Below are positions 26,553 through 36,000 of a DNA stretch of 59,718 nt, piece after piece. The stretch spans positions 1 through 59,718 of the forward strand of contig CAKUYO010000013.1 of NCBI GenBank assembly GCA_934716995.1, given 5' to 3'. Position 1 is the first letter of the stretch; each line of letters starts with the position of its first letter. Origin of the DNA: an uncultured Bacteroidales bacterium. Lineage in GTDB: Bacteria > Bacteroidota > Bacteroidia > Bacteroidales > Paludibacteraceae. The notes below the pieces were generated by a model. It was not told the DNA's origin and did not search any database. It saw only the letters and a list, made by a program, of their open reading frames with translations. Position numbers and translations under genes: made by a program.

Positions 26553-28892
26553 ATGAACAAATCCTTACTCACTTTGGCACTCGCTGCCATTGTTATCTCC
26601 GGCGCAGGCACACAGGCAAGCGCACAAACAGCCCCCGCCAATGTACAAGCCGTTGACCTCGGTCTGCCGAGCGGACTGAGATGGGCATCGTGCAACGTCG
26701 GCGCCACCGCAGCCGAAGGCTACGGCGACTACTACGCTTGGGGCGAGACCGCACCCAAAACCGACTACTCGTGGGCAACCTACAAGCACGCCAATGGTGC
26801 AGAAAACAAACTCACCAAGTACTGTACAGATACAAGTTACGGCGACAACTGCTTCACCGACGACAAGACGACCTTGGAGCCGGGGGATGATGCCGCTACC
26901 GTGAATTGGGGCGAAGAATGGCGTATGCCTACCGATGCCGAGTGGACGGAGTTGCGAGAACAATGCACGTGGACTTGGACTACACTGAACGGAGTGTATG
27001 GCTGCCAAGTAACAAGCAAGACCAACAGCAACTCCATTTTCCTCCCCGCTGCGGGGTATCGCTACGGCACGGACCTCAACAATGTCGGCTCCTACGGCGA
27101 CTACTGGTCTTCGTCGCTCTACGTCTTCCCGGAATACGCGTGGTTCATCTACTTCAATTCAGACGGTATAAACAGGGGCCGCAACCCCCGCCGCATCGGT
27201 CAGTCTGTGCGCCCCGTACAAGACAAACAGGAAGAAGAAGTAGTAGAGCCTGCTTATGTAGCCAAGCCGTTCACGGTAGCCGAGGACAAGCAAATCACCT
27301 TCTCCGGTGGCAACCTGCAATACACCCAAAGCACGCAGACATGGTCGTTTGCGGAGCATCAGTACGATATGCTTGGCGATGCCAATGTAAATGGTAGCAC
27401 CCTTGCCGACAAGATAGACTTGTTTGGTTGGAGTGGTAGTACTGCAACAGCCAAGTGGGGCATTGGTACATCGCAGTCCCATTCGGATTATAGTGGTGAT
27501 TTTGCGGATTGGGGTACAAACACTATCGGCACAGACGCTCCTGACACATGGCGTACATTGACAAAGGACGAATGGTATTACCTCCGTTATTCTCGTGCCA
27601 ATGCCGATGACCTTGTAGGTGTGGCACGTATCGACCTCAATGCCGATGGTAGCAAGTATGTGAATGGTCTTGTCTTGTTACCTGACGACTGGACTTGTCC
27701 TGCAGGTGTAACCTTCAAGTCGGGTTTCTTTGATACGAATAGTGTGCAGGCTTACGCCGACTACCAGACATTCACTCTTGCAGATTGGCAGAAGTTGGAA
27801 GCCGCCGGTGCTGTTTTCCTGCCTGCTTCAGGCCTCCGCCTCGGGTCGAATGTGCGCTACATGCAGTACTACGGCGACTATTGGTCTGCTACGCCTGACG
27901 ACTCGGGCTACGCACTCGAGTTCAACTTCAACTCGGACGGAGCGTACGCGAGCAACTATGATCGCAACTACGGGCTAGCAGTCCGTCTGGTGAAGGACAA
28001 ACAGGAAGAAGTAGTAGAGCCTGCCTATGTAGCCAAGCCGTTCACGGTAGCCGAGGACAAGCAAATCACCTTCTCCGGTGGCAACCTGCAATACACCCAA
28101 AGCACGCAGACATGGTCGTTTGCGGAGCATCAGTACGATATGCTTGGCGATGCCAATGTAAATGGTAGCACCCTTGCCGACAAGATAGACTTGTTTGGTT
28201 GGAGCGGTAGTACAGGTAGTGCCAAGTGGGGTATCAGCACATCTACAGATTACAACGATTATAGTGGTGATTTCGTGGATTGGGGAACAAATACTATCGG
28301 TACCGACGCTCCTGACACATGGCGCACCCTGACCATAGACGAGTGGCAGTATCTGTTTATGCATACCCGTTGGACAATGGCAAAGGTGAATGGCACCTTG
28401 GGCTTTATGCTTCTGCCCGCTGATTTTGTTGCTCCGGAAGGACTGACAATCAGTATTTTGGGCGATGGCAATATGTCTGATACCTACAAGAATTTCAGCG
28501 AGTCGGACTACGCCTCCAATGTCTATACTGCAAGCCAATTCTCGCAGTTGGAGTCCGCAGGTGCCGTTTTCCTGCCTTGTGCGGGCTACCGCTACGGCTC
28601 GAGTGTGGGCCTTGTCGGGTTGGGCGGCGGCTACTGGTCGGCTACTCCCAACGATACGGACAACGCGAGGTACATGTACTTCAGCTCGACGTACGCGAAC
28701 ACGATCAGCGATTGGATTCGCAACTACGGGCAATCGGTCCGGTTGGTGAAGAACTATTCCAACGTAAGCACAGACATCTCTCGTCCCTCTGCCACAGATA
28801 CCGCCCCTGCCCGCAAAGTATTCCGCAACGGACAAGTGCTGATAGAGCGCAACGGCAAGACCTACACCCTCACGGGCATAGAGGTGAAGTAA
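26553..28892 (+). CDS. Secreted three-domain FISUMP protein, second copy
   Basis: 779 residues, the same plan as the protein at 18610. Signal peptide MNKSLLTLALAAIVISG with cleavage near ASA-Q. Domain 1 is type 1 (WRMPTDAEWTELREQC, IGQSVRPV). Domains 2 and 3 are type 2, each starting KPFTVAEDKQITFSGGNLQY. Domain 3 carries the short central part HTRWTMAKVNGTLGFMLLP. The tail KVFRNGQVLIERNGKTYT closes it. The beginnings of domains 2 and 3 are nearly identical for about 200 bp, so a recent internal duplication or gene conversion is likely. The variable ends of the domains remain very different. Confidence 0.85.
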   Translation: MNKSLLTLALAAIVISGAGTQASAQTAPANVQAVDLGLPSGLRWASCNVGATAAEGYGDYYAWGETAPKTDYSWATYKHANGAENKLTKYCTDTSYGDNCFTDDKTTLEPGDDAATVNWGEEWRMPTDAEWTELREQCTWTWTTLNGVYGCQVTSKTNSNSIFLPAAGYRYGTDLNNVGSYGDYWSSSLYVFPEYAWFIYFNSDGINRGRNPRRIGQSVRPVQDKQEEEVVEPAYVAKPFTVAEDKQITFSGGNLQYTQSTQTWSFAEHQYDMLGDANVNGSTLADKIDLFGWSGSTATAKWGIGTSQSHSDYSGDFADWGTNTIGTDAPDTWRTLTKDEWYYLRYSRANADDLVGVARIDLNADGSKYVNGLVLLPDDWTCPAGVTFKSGFFDTNSVQAYADYQTFTLADWQKLEAAGAVFLPASGLRLGSNVRYMQYYGDYWSATPDDSGYALEFNFNSDGAYASNYDRNYGLAVRLVKDKQEEVVEPAYVAKPFTVAEDKQITFSGGNLQYTQSTQTWSFAEHQYDMLGDANVNGSTLADKIDLFGWSGSTGSAKWGISTSTDYNDYSGDFVDWGTNTIGTDAPDTWRTLTIDEWQYLFMHTRWTMAKVNGTLGFMLLPADFVAPEGLTISILGDGNMSDTYKNFSESDYASNVYTASQFSQLESAGAVFLPCAGYRYGSSVGLVGLGGGYWSATPNDTDNARYMYFSSTYANTISDWIRNYGQSVRLVKNYSNVSTDISRPSATDTAPARKVFRNGQVLIERNGKTYTLTGIEVK
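27244..28213 (+). repeat. Intragenic direct repeat of about 200 bp
   Basis: 27244-27442 and 28015-28213 (offset 771 bp) differ at only about two bases over the parts compared. They encode the framework part of domains 2 and 3 and could recombine to delete one domain in frame. Confidence 0.85.
27834..27971 (+). other. Hypervariable lectin segment VR10 (domain 2)
   Basis: 46 codons aligned without gaps to VR4. The conserved WSATP core lies in its middle. Confidence 0.65.
28587..28727 (+). other. Hypervariable lectin segment VR11 (domain 3)
   Basis: 47 codons, the partner of VR5. See there for the codon comparison. Confidence 0.75.
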
Positions 28893-28916
28893 GCATAGAG
28901 AAGGGTATCTGTTACA

Positions 28917-28979
28917 GCAAAAATACCGACTGAAATGCCACAAAAGTACCGATTGAAATGCCGCAAAAATACCGATTTG
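28917..28979 (+). repeat. 23-bp tandem repeat, 2.7 copies
   Basis: GCAAAAATACCGACTGAAAT-type units start at 28917, 28940 and 28963. They lie right upstream of the promoter for the next ATPase gene. Confidence 0.9.
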
Positions 28980-29012
28980 TTTGTATAGTCAGTTTATTAT
29001 TAGTATCTTTGC
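28980..29012 (+). promoter_or_regulatory. Promoter of the DUF4143 ATPase gene
   Basis: TTTG at 28980-28983 and TATCTTTGC at 29004-29012 with 20 bp between. Confidence 0.8.
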
Positions 29013-29034
29013 AGCATATTAAATAATTTAGATT

Positions 29035-30327
29035 ATGAAGTATTTTGAGCGAGTAGCAGACAGCATGCTGCAAGAGCGATTAGAGGCATTCGGTGCGGTA
29101 TTGATTGAGGGACCCAAGTGGACGGGGAAGACCACCACCGCCATACAGCATGCCAAGAGTGTGATTAAGATGCACGACCCTGACATGGTGGCTAACTATA
29201 TGGCGACGGCGGAAACCAAACCATCGTTGCTGCTGCATGGCGAACAACCGCGACTGATAGACGAATGGCAAGACGCCCCTGTGCTGTGGGATGCTGTGCG
29301 CACTGCTATAGACAATAGCGGAGGTAAGCCCGGGCAGTATATCCTGACAGGGTCGAACACGGTGGATAAGTCGAAAGTACACCACACAGGAACGGGACGT
29401 ATCTCACGCATGAAGATGTACCCGATGAGCCTCTGGGAGTCCCATGACTCAACAGGTGAGGTATCTATGCGCGGACTATTCGACAACCCGCACCTCGACA
29501 TCGATGGTGCTGCGGGTAAGTTGGATATACCCGACCTGATACGTGTGGCATGTCGTGGCGGCTGGCCTGTAACACTCCAATTGAGCGACAAAGCAGCAAT
29601 GATGGTGGCGAATGACTACGTCAATACGGTATGCGATGAGGATATATCTGCTATCGACAAGAAACAGCGCAACCCGAAGGTGGCTCGGCAAATCCTGCGT
29701 TCCTATGCACGTAATATCAGCACATTAGCCAAAAAGACGAATATCCTGGCGGATGTGACGGCTGGCGGTGATATTGATATATCCATGGACACGTTTGACG
29801 ACTACGTAAGGGCGTTGGAGCGCTTGTTCGTTATTCAGGATATAGATGCTTGGTGCCCTGCTCTCCGTAGCAAAACGGCATTGCGCAGTGCTCCCAAGCG
29901 GTGCTTTGTCGACCCGTCTATCACCGTGGCGGCTATGAATACCAACGCCGTAGCATTGGAGACGCAACTCAACACCTTTGGCTTTATCTTCGAGCAGATG
30001 TGTATTCGTGACCTCAAAGCCTATACGGCGGATTTCAATAGCCGTGTCTTGTACTACCACGACCGGTATGGTTTGGAGGCGGACATAGTGTTGCATCTGG
30101 AGGACGAGCGATATGCGCTGATAGAGTGCAAGTTGGGAAGCCGTGAGATAGAAGAGGGGGCAGCACACCTGTGCGAGTTGCACAGGCTGATTCGGGAATA
30201 CAATGCCCGTGAGAAGCAAGTGCCTCTTCGTGAACCCGAACTGAAGATTATCCTTACCGGTGGACCGATGGCTTATACGCGCCCTGATGGTGTGCATATC
30301 ATTCCGCTGGCGGCTTTGAGACCATAG
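29035..30327 (+). CDS. AAA_14 / DUF4143 ATPase
   Basis: 430 residues. P-loop GPKWTGKTT at 26-34, Walker B-like RLIDEWQDAP near residue 74 and sensor YILTGSNTVDKSK near 103 are typical of the AAA_14 domain. MYPMSLWES marks the linker found in this family. The C-terminal DUF4143 part contains EADIVLHLED and ALIECKLG near 364, a PD-(D/E)XK-like arrangement. It differs strongly from the ATPase at 23383, so the two are not a recent duplication. The role of these ATPases is not established. The next FISUMP gene starts 86 bp downstream. Confidence 0.88.
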   Translation: MKYFERVADSMLQERLEAFGAVLIEGPKWTGKTTTAIQHAKSVIKMHDPDMVANYMATAETKPSLLLHGEQPRLIDEWQDAPVLWDAVRTAIDNSGGKPGQYILTGSNTVDKSKVHHTGTGRISRMKMYPMSLWESHDSTGEVSMRGLFDNPHLDIDGAAGKLDIPDLIRVACRGGWPVTLQLSDKAAMMVANDYVNTVCDEDISAIDKKQRNPKVARQILRSYARNISTLAKKTNILADVTAGGDIDISMDTFDDYVRALERLFVIQDIDAWCPALRSKTALRSAPKRCFVDPSITVAAMNTNAVALETQLNTFGFIFEQMCIRDLKAYTADFNSRVLYYHDRYGLEADIVLHLEDERYALIECKLGSREIEEGAAHLCELHRLIREYNAREKQVPLREPELKIILTGGPMAYTRPDGVHIIPLAALRP

Positions 30328-30413
30328 CATACTGCTTGCTTGACGAATATGATTAAGAATCAACCACGCACAAACCCATCAACATATAACTAACAAACTA
30401 AATTCAACGCATT

Positions 30414-31253
30414 ATGAAGAAATCAATCCTCACCATCGCTCTTGCAGTCCTTGCTCTCGCGGGCGCAACCTCGCAGGCAAGCGCACAAACAGCCCCTGCC
30501 AAGGCACAAGCCCCTGCCAACGTACAAGCCATTGACCTTGGTCTGCCGAGCGGACTGAAATGGGCATCGTGCAACGTCGGTGCCACCACGTCCGAAGACT
30601 ACGGCAACTATTACGCTTGGGGCGAAGTACTCCCCAAAGACGACTACTCGTGGGCAACCTACAAGCACGCCAATGGGGCGTACAACAAACTCACCAAGTA
30701 CTGCACCGTTGCAAGTTACGGCGACGACGGTTTTACTGATGACAAAACGACGTTAGACCCCGAGGACGATGCCGCTACCGCCAACTGGGGCGAAGAATGG
30801 CGCATACCCACCGATGCCGAGTGGAAAGAGTTGCGCACACAATGCACGTGGACATGGACAACGCAAAATGGAGTAAACGGTTACCAAGTAGCAAGCCAGA
30901 CCAACGGCAACTCTATATTCCTCCCCGCAGCGGGGTCTCGCGACGGCACGGCTCTCAAAGGTGCCGGCACCTATGGCAATTATTGGTATTCGTTGCTCTA
31001 CGGCTACCCTTGCAGTGCGTGGAGCCTCGACCTCCTTTCGGACGGCATCGACCGCACCGGCTACTTTCGCATCTACGGTTTCTCTGTCCGCCCCGTACAA
31101 GAAAGCGGCACAGGCACCGGCATTGGCTGCACGGCTGCCGCAGATGCCGCCACCGTCCGCAAGGTGCTCCGTAACGGCACTGTCCTCATCGAGCGCAACG
31201 GCGTATATTATGACCTCCACGGCAGACTGCTGCCCCTAACCCCTAATCTCTAA
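30414..31253 (+). CDS. Secreted FISUMP-domain protein (type 1)
   Basis: 279 residues. Signal peptide MKKSILTIALAVLALAG, cleavage near ASA-Q and the QTAPAKAQAPAN linker as in the protein at 21513. One type 1 domain: AIDLGLPSGLKWASCNVGA, WRIPTDAEWKELRTQC, IFLPAAGSRDG, NYWYSLLYGY, FSVRPV. It ends with the tail KVLRNGTVLIERNGVYYDLH plus repeat-encoded residues. It shares the conserved 40-bp leader with the genes at 21513 and 33100. Confidence 0.85.
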   Translation: MKKSILTIALAVLALAGATSQASAQTAPAKAQAPANVQAIDLGLPSGLKWASCNVGATTSEDYGNYYAWGEVLPKDDYSWATYKHANGAYNKLTKYCTVASYGDDGFTDDKTTLDPEDDAATANWGEEWRIPTDAEWKELRTQCTWTWTTQNGVNGYQVASQTNGNSIFLPAAGSRDGTALKGAGTYGNYWYSLLYGYPCSAWSLDLLSDGIDRTGYFRIYGFSVRPVQESGTGTGIGCTAAADAATVRKVLRNGTVLIERNGVYYDLHGRLLPLTPNL

Positions 31254-31262
31254 CCTCTAAAC
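31235..31262 (+). repeat. 7-bp tandem repeat (YCTAAYM), 4 units
   Basis: CCTAACC, CCTAATC, TCTAACC and TCTAAAC cover the stop codon of the FISUMP gene, as at 16009 and 17560. Confidence 0.85.
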
Positions 31263-31265
31263 AAC

Positions 31266-31297
31266 TTGCATATATCGGAAAGAAGCAGTACCTTTGC
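31266..31297 (+). promoter_or_regulatory. Promoter of the AbiE-like operon
   Basis: TTG at 31266-31268 and TACCTTTGC at 31289-31297, about 20 bp apart. Confidence 0.75.
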
Positions 31298-31306
31298 ACT
31301 TTGTAA

Positions 31307-31334
31307 GTTAAGTTTTTTACGTAATAAACTTAAC
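31307..31334. promoter_or_regulatory. Palindromic operator candidate for the AbiEi-like repressor
   Basis: GTTAAGTTT at 31307-31315 and AAACTTAAC at 31326-31334 flank the smaller palindrome TTACGTAA, giving a 28-bp palindrome with one mismatched pair. It lies just downstream of the -7 box. AbiEi antitoxins are known to repress their own promoters through inverted repeats; its use here is inference. Confidence 0.65.
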
Positions 31335-31363
31335 CGTATAAGAAATAAATCATACAGATATAA

Positions 31364-32089
31364 ATGGCATCAACTGACAGAAATACAATACAATGCCGCA
31401 TTGACAAAATGCGCACGGGATATATATTCACATCTTCCGACTTTTACGACTGTGTGAATAGCCCGGTTGTAGTCAGTCGCATTTTAGGGGAGTTGGTGCG
31501 GGAAGGGCGTATCCGCAGGGTTGGCAAAGGTAAATTCGACAAACCGAAGCACTCCGCCTTTGGTATTATGCCGCCATCACTTGACTGGCTGCTGCAAAGT
31601 TACTTGATGGACGGCAAAAAGGTGATTGGTTACATAACAGGGGTGCAGGCGTATGCACAGTTAGGACTGACCACCCAAATCAGTTCCACCGTCAGCATTG
31701 GCTGTAACACCTATCGCCGTGCCGTGCAACGGGCAGGCTACACTGTCCGTTTTGTGTTGCAACCTAACACCATTACACGCAAGAACATACCCTTGTTGCA
31801 GATATTGGATGCCATACGGTTTATCAAACAAATACCTGCTTGTACTGCGGAGGAAGCATGCCGGATATTGCGACAGAAAGTGGCATCCTTGCCCGCCGAA
31901 GACAGACATCAGTTAGCCTCTTTGTCTATGGCATATACCGGCAGCGTAAGGGCATTGGCAGGAGCCATATTGGACGAAACGGACACGGACACACAAGGGC
32001 TATACAACTCGCTGAATCCTGCCACGGTGTACAAGTTAGGACTATCGGAAAGTGTGTTACCCAATGCAAAAAAATGGAGGATAGTATGA
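31364..32089 (+). CDS. AbiEi-like antitoxin / transcriptional regulator (DUF6088-like)
   Basis: 241 residues. The N-terminal 60 residues are a winged-helix section: YIFTSSDFYDCVNSPVVVSR followed by ILGELVREGRIRRVGKGKFD. The following part, KVIGYITGVQAYAQLGLTTQ and SIGCNTYRRAVQRAGYTVRF, fits the AbiEi/DUF6088 antitoxin C-domain. The stop overlaps the start of the next gene by 4 bp (ATGA), giving tight translational coupling. In type IV AbiE systems this protein counteracts the AbiEii nucleotidyltransferase and represses the operon. Confidence 0.8.
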   Translation: MASTDRNTIQCRIDKMRTGYIFTSSDFYDCVNSPVVVSRILGELVREGRIRRVGKGKFDKPKHSAFGIMPPSLDWLLQSYLMDGKKVIGYITGVQAYAQLGLTTQISSTVSIGCNTYRRAVQRAGYTVRFVLQPNTITRKNIPLLQILDAIRFIKQIPACTAEEACRILRQKVASLPAEDRHQLASLSMAYTGSVRALAGAILDETDTDTQGLYNSLNPATVYKLGLSESVLPNAKKWRIV

Positions 32090-33057
32090 CATTGCACGAA
32101 AACAGACAACTATTCGCAGATGCCATACAAGCCGCATCGGAAACGCTTGGGATAAAGCGGCATTTTGTAGAGAAGGACTATTGGATATGCCGCAGTCTGC
32201 AACAGATGGTGCGGGCGGACGATACGCACAAAGCCATCTTCAAGGGAGGAACCAGCCTGACCAAAGCATACCATATAGGTTCACGCTTTTCGGAGGATAT
32301 AGACATTGCTATTGCCAATGCTGACCAAATGACAGGCAACCAACTGAAGACAGTCATACGCCACACGGCTCATTGCATGACAGATGGGCTGACAGAAGTA
32401 CAGAAACATGGCGTTACCAGCAAAGGCTCTCACTACTACAAAGCATTCTTTGCTTATCCCGCATTGTCCGATGTACCCACCACAAGTTCTGTCAATATGG
32501 GCGAACTGTTAGTTGAAATCAATAGTTTCGCCAACCCGTATCCGTGGCAGATAAAGCGCGTGCAGAGTTTTTTGGCAGAGTTCCTGCGCCAAACGGACAA
32601 CGATGCTATGATAGAGCAGTACGATTTGGGCGAAATCGGCGTGCCTGTACTGGATAAGTGTTGCACATTGAGCGAAAAGTTGGTATCGCTGATAAGGTGT
32701 TCGTTGGCAAACAGGTATGTAGAACAGATGAATGCCAAGATACGGCACTTCTATGACCTCTACTATCTCTGTCAAGACGCAGACTGCCGCCAATACATAG
32801 AGTCGGATACCTTTCTTCGGGATTTCCGTATGTTGTTGCAGCACGACCGCGAGCAGTTCTGTAAGCCCGACGGATGGCAAAACAGACCCTTGTCAGACTC
32901 GCCGCTTGTCCGCGATTGGCACAGCATATGGCACGCCCTGCTGCCAACTTATCTGCGTGAACTCCCCGACCTGTCGTACCGCGACATTCCTTCTGCAGAC
33001 GAGATAGAGCAAAGTATGTGCAGCCTACTCACAAAGGTTGGAAATATCCGCGAATAA
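32086..33057 (+). CDS. AbiEii/AbiGii-family nucleotidyltransferase toxin
   Basis: 323 residues. The motif VEKDYWI at 28-34, then GGTSL at 54-58 and SEDID at 69-73 are the nucleotidyltransferase signature of AbiEii toxins; a conserved YDLYYL lies near 235. Such toxins can modify tRNA or similar targets and block growth on phage infection. ATG 32086 is chosen because GGAGG ends 5 bp upstream and it overlaps the antitoxin stop; an ATG at 32074 would be possible. The FISUMP chimera begins 42 bp later and could be on the same transcript. Confidence 0.88.
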   Translation: MTLHENRQLFADAIQAASETLGIKRHFVEKDYWICRSLQQMVRADDTHKAIFKGGTSLTKAYHIGSRFSEDIDIAIANADQMTGNQLKTVIRHTAHCMTDGLTEVQKHGVTSKGSHYYKAFFAYPALSDVPTTSSVNMGELLVEINSFANPYPWQIKRVQSFLAEFLRQTDNDAMIEQYDLGEIGVPVLDKCCTLSEKLVSLIRCSLANRYVEQMNAKIRHFYDLYYLCQDADCRQYIESDTFLRDFRMLLQHDREQFCKPDGWQNRPLSDSPLVRDWHSIWHALLPTYLRELPDLSYRDIPSADEIEQSMCSLLTKVGNIRE

Positions 33058-33099
33058 TAACTTATCAACATATAACCGCCAAACTAAATTCAACGCATT

Positions 33100-36000
33100 A
33101 TGAAGAAATCAATCCTCACCATCGCTCTTGCAGTTCTTGCTCTTGCGGGCGCAGGCACACAGGCAAGCGCACAAACAGCCCCCGCCAAGGCACAAGCCCC
33201 TGCCAACGTACAAGCCGTTGACCTCGGTCTGCCGAGCGGACTGAAATGGGCATCGTGCAACGTCGGTGCCACCACGCCCGAAGACAATGGCAACTACTAC
33301 GCTTGGGGCGAGACCGCACCCAAAGCCGACTACTCGTGGGAAACCTACAAGCACGCCAATGGTGATTACAACAAACTCACCAAGTACTGCTCTTATAATG
33401 GCAACGATAGCTTCACTGACGACAAAACTACGTTAGAACCCGAGGACGATGCCGCTCACGTGAATTGGGGTGGCGATTGGCGTATGCCTACTCGCGCAGA
33501 GGTGGACGAACTGCTCAATAACTGCACGTGGACGTGGACAACGCAGAACGGAGTAAACGGTTACCAAGTATCAAGCAAGACCAACAGCAACTCTATCTTC
33601 CTCCCTGCTGCAGGCTGTCGCGACGCAGACCTCAACAATGCCGGTTCCATTGGCTACTACTGGTCTGCGTCGCTCAACGACTACTATCCCGGCAACACAT
33701 GGTGCATCGGCTTCGGTTCGGACTTCCACGATCGCGGTTACAACAGTCGCTACTTCGGCTTCCCTGTCCGCCCCGTTAGGGAAGCGACAGCAGGTCCTGC
33801 CAACGTGCAAGCCACACAGGGCGACACCACAGGCGTTACCGTCACATGGAACGCAGTGCCCGATGCCGTCGGTTACGAAATCACGGCAGAGTCGTGGGAC
33901 GTTGCCATCAACAGGACCGTGCGCACCTTGACGGCAAACGAGACACATATAAAAGACACTATCCCCGTGCGCCCCGCACTGGGGCGCTACACCGTGAAAG
34001 CCGTCTTTGCCGACGGCAGCAAGAGCGAGGCTTCCGAACCCGCTATCGGCTACGCGGTACTCGAGACCATGCGGCTACGCGGCATATCCACACGTTGGCC
34101 GTGGAACGGTAAAGTGGATATCGATGTCGAGTACAAGACCGTGCGTCCCCGCTTCCAAGAACTGTTCGGACAGCCCAACTTGCCGTACCATGACAACGTG
34201 ACGCTCACCGCACGCACCGCCGACGGCAAGTCGCTCCCCATGCGCACACTCGAGAAAGAGCCTGCGGTGGACAAGAACTACACGGTCAACCGCCGAACGG
34301 TACAGAATGGCGAACAACCTGAAGCCATCAGTAATAAGATATTCAGCGGCTCGGGCTGGTTGCGCATTGTGTGGGACGCGGATACGGACACGTTGGGCAT
34401 CAATGCACCCGGGACTACCATCACGCTCACGGCATCCGACGACTATGCCCATATAACCGACTCCGCCACCGTAGATGTCAATACCACCAAGCCGGAGTTC
34501 ATCTTTCTCACCGAGAAGGATACGGTAGTATCGTTCCCGTGGGCGGCACGCTGGGCGAACGAGGCTTCAAGGTCGCTCAATATGCAGGACGGTACGGATA
34601 TACAGATACGCGTTATCACGAGATACGGTACAGACACGACCTTGGTGTTTGATGAGAAACAGTTGTCAGACGAGGGGGGAATATGTAGGTGGAAAACGAA
34701 TGATGCCTTTGGTGTCATCCCAGTGGTGGTATTGGACAGCAACCGTGCAACCGCAGAAAAAACGGTCTATAAGAGCAAATTTTTCCGCTATATAACGAAG
34801 AACCATGTCACGGTGGAACTTCATTCAGCAGGGGATGCCCTTAACATCTGGTGGACAGGTTCGGGCGACTGCACTTACTACCAAGTTATCCGCCGTGAGG
34901 TGTACCGCGACGGCACACGCAGTGCTTGGGGGAATATGGCACCGGTTTCCACCTATGATACAGATATGTGGGGCTACCCCGCAGGCACAGGCAGGTATAT
35001 AGACAGAGGTATCGTGGGCGGAAAAACCTACGAATACGCAGTTCTGCCCATATATTTTGACCCGGATACGCATAACGAAATCACTGCGCCACTGACCGAT
35101 TCGACCTTCTGGGGTGCCGGCAGGGTGCCTGTGGACATTACCCTTGATGTGCAGTCGGTGGGGCAGAATAATATCGGTCTCTCGTGGACGGACGTTCCCG
35201 ATGCATACACCTACGATGTGTATCGCAACAGCGGCGACGGGCAATACCAAAAGATAGGCAATATCCCTTACACCACAGGGACGACCTTCACGGACACCAG
35301 AGCCGAAACGGGCAAACGCTATACCTACAAGGTAACGGCGTTCAACTACAAGGGCGACACCTTGGAGACCAGCGACCCCGTTGATGCCTACGCACAATTG
35401 GACGCACTCTATCTCTACAACCTGCAGCCGCGCTTCCCGTGGAACGGACTGGTGGACATCTTTGTCGGCTACCGCTCGGCACGCGAGGTGCAGACAGACG
35501 GCACACCGCATTTCCAAGTCGTAGCCGTGAGCGGCAACGACACCCTTGCCATCAAGACCCTGACGCTGGCTTCCGCCCGGACGCTTGACCCGAATGACTT
35601 CACGCTGCCCGCAGACGGCACACCCCAACGCCTCGTATGGGACGCACGTACCGACCTCGGCGCAACCAACTACCCCAAAGGGCTTGTCCTGACCGTCTCC
35701 TGCGCACGGGTCGAACCGTATCAGGAAGCCGCTACTACCAAGGCTTTTGAGGGCGGATATGCCAACGGCGGCTTCGTGCCTCTTGACCTGCGCCGCATAC
35801 CCGAAGTGCAACTCGGCAGCCCCACCACCATCTATACCGACCTCGGTTGGTTTGTGGGAGCCACACGGTTGGAGGTCTTTGTCAACGGCACCAGCGTATT
35901 CTCCACCACCGACGAGAACAACGATTCTTTCACCGTCGGCAAAGAGCAACTGAATATATGGGGCACCAATACGCTCAAACTGAAGTCCGACAACGGCATC

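Noticed and set aside
14326..31262. A template repeat for the variable segments in the noncoding gaps
   Set aside because: I looked for an A-rich version of the WSATP segment in the spacers and found none.
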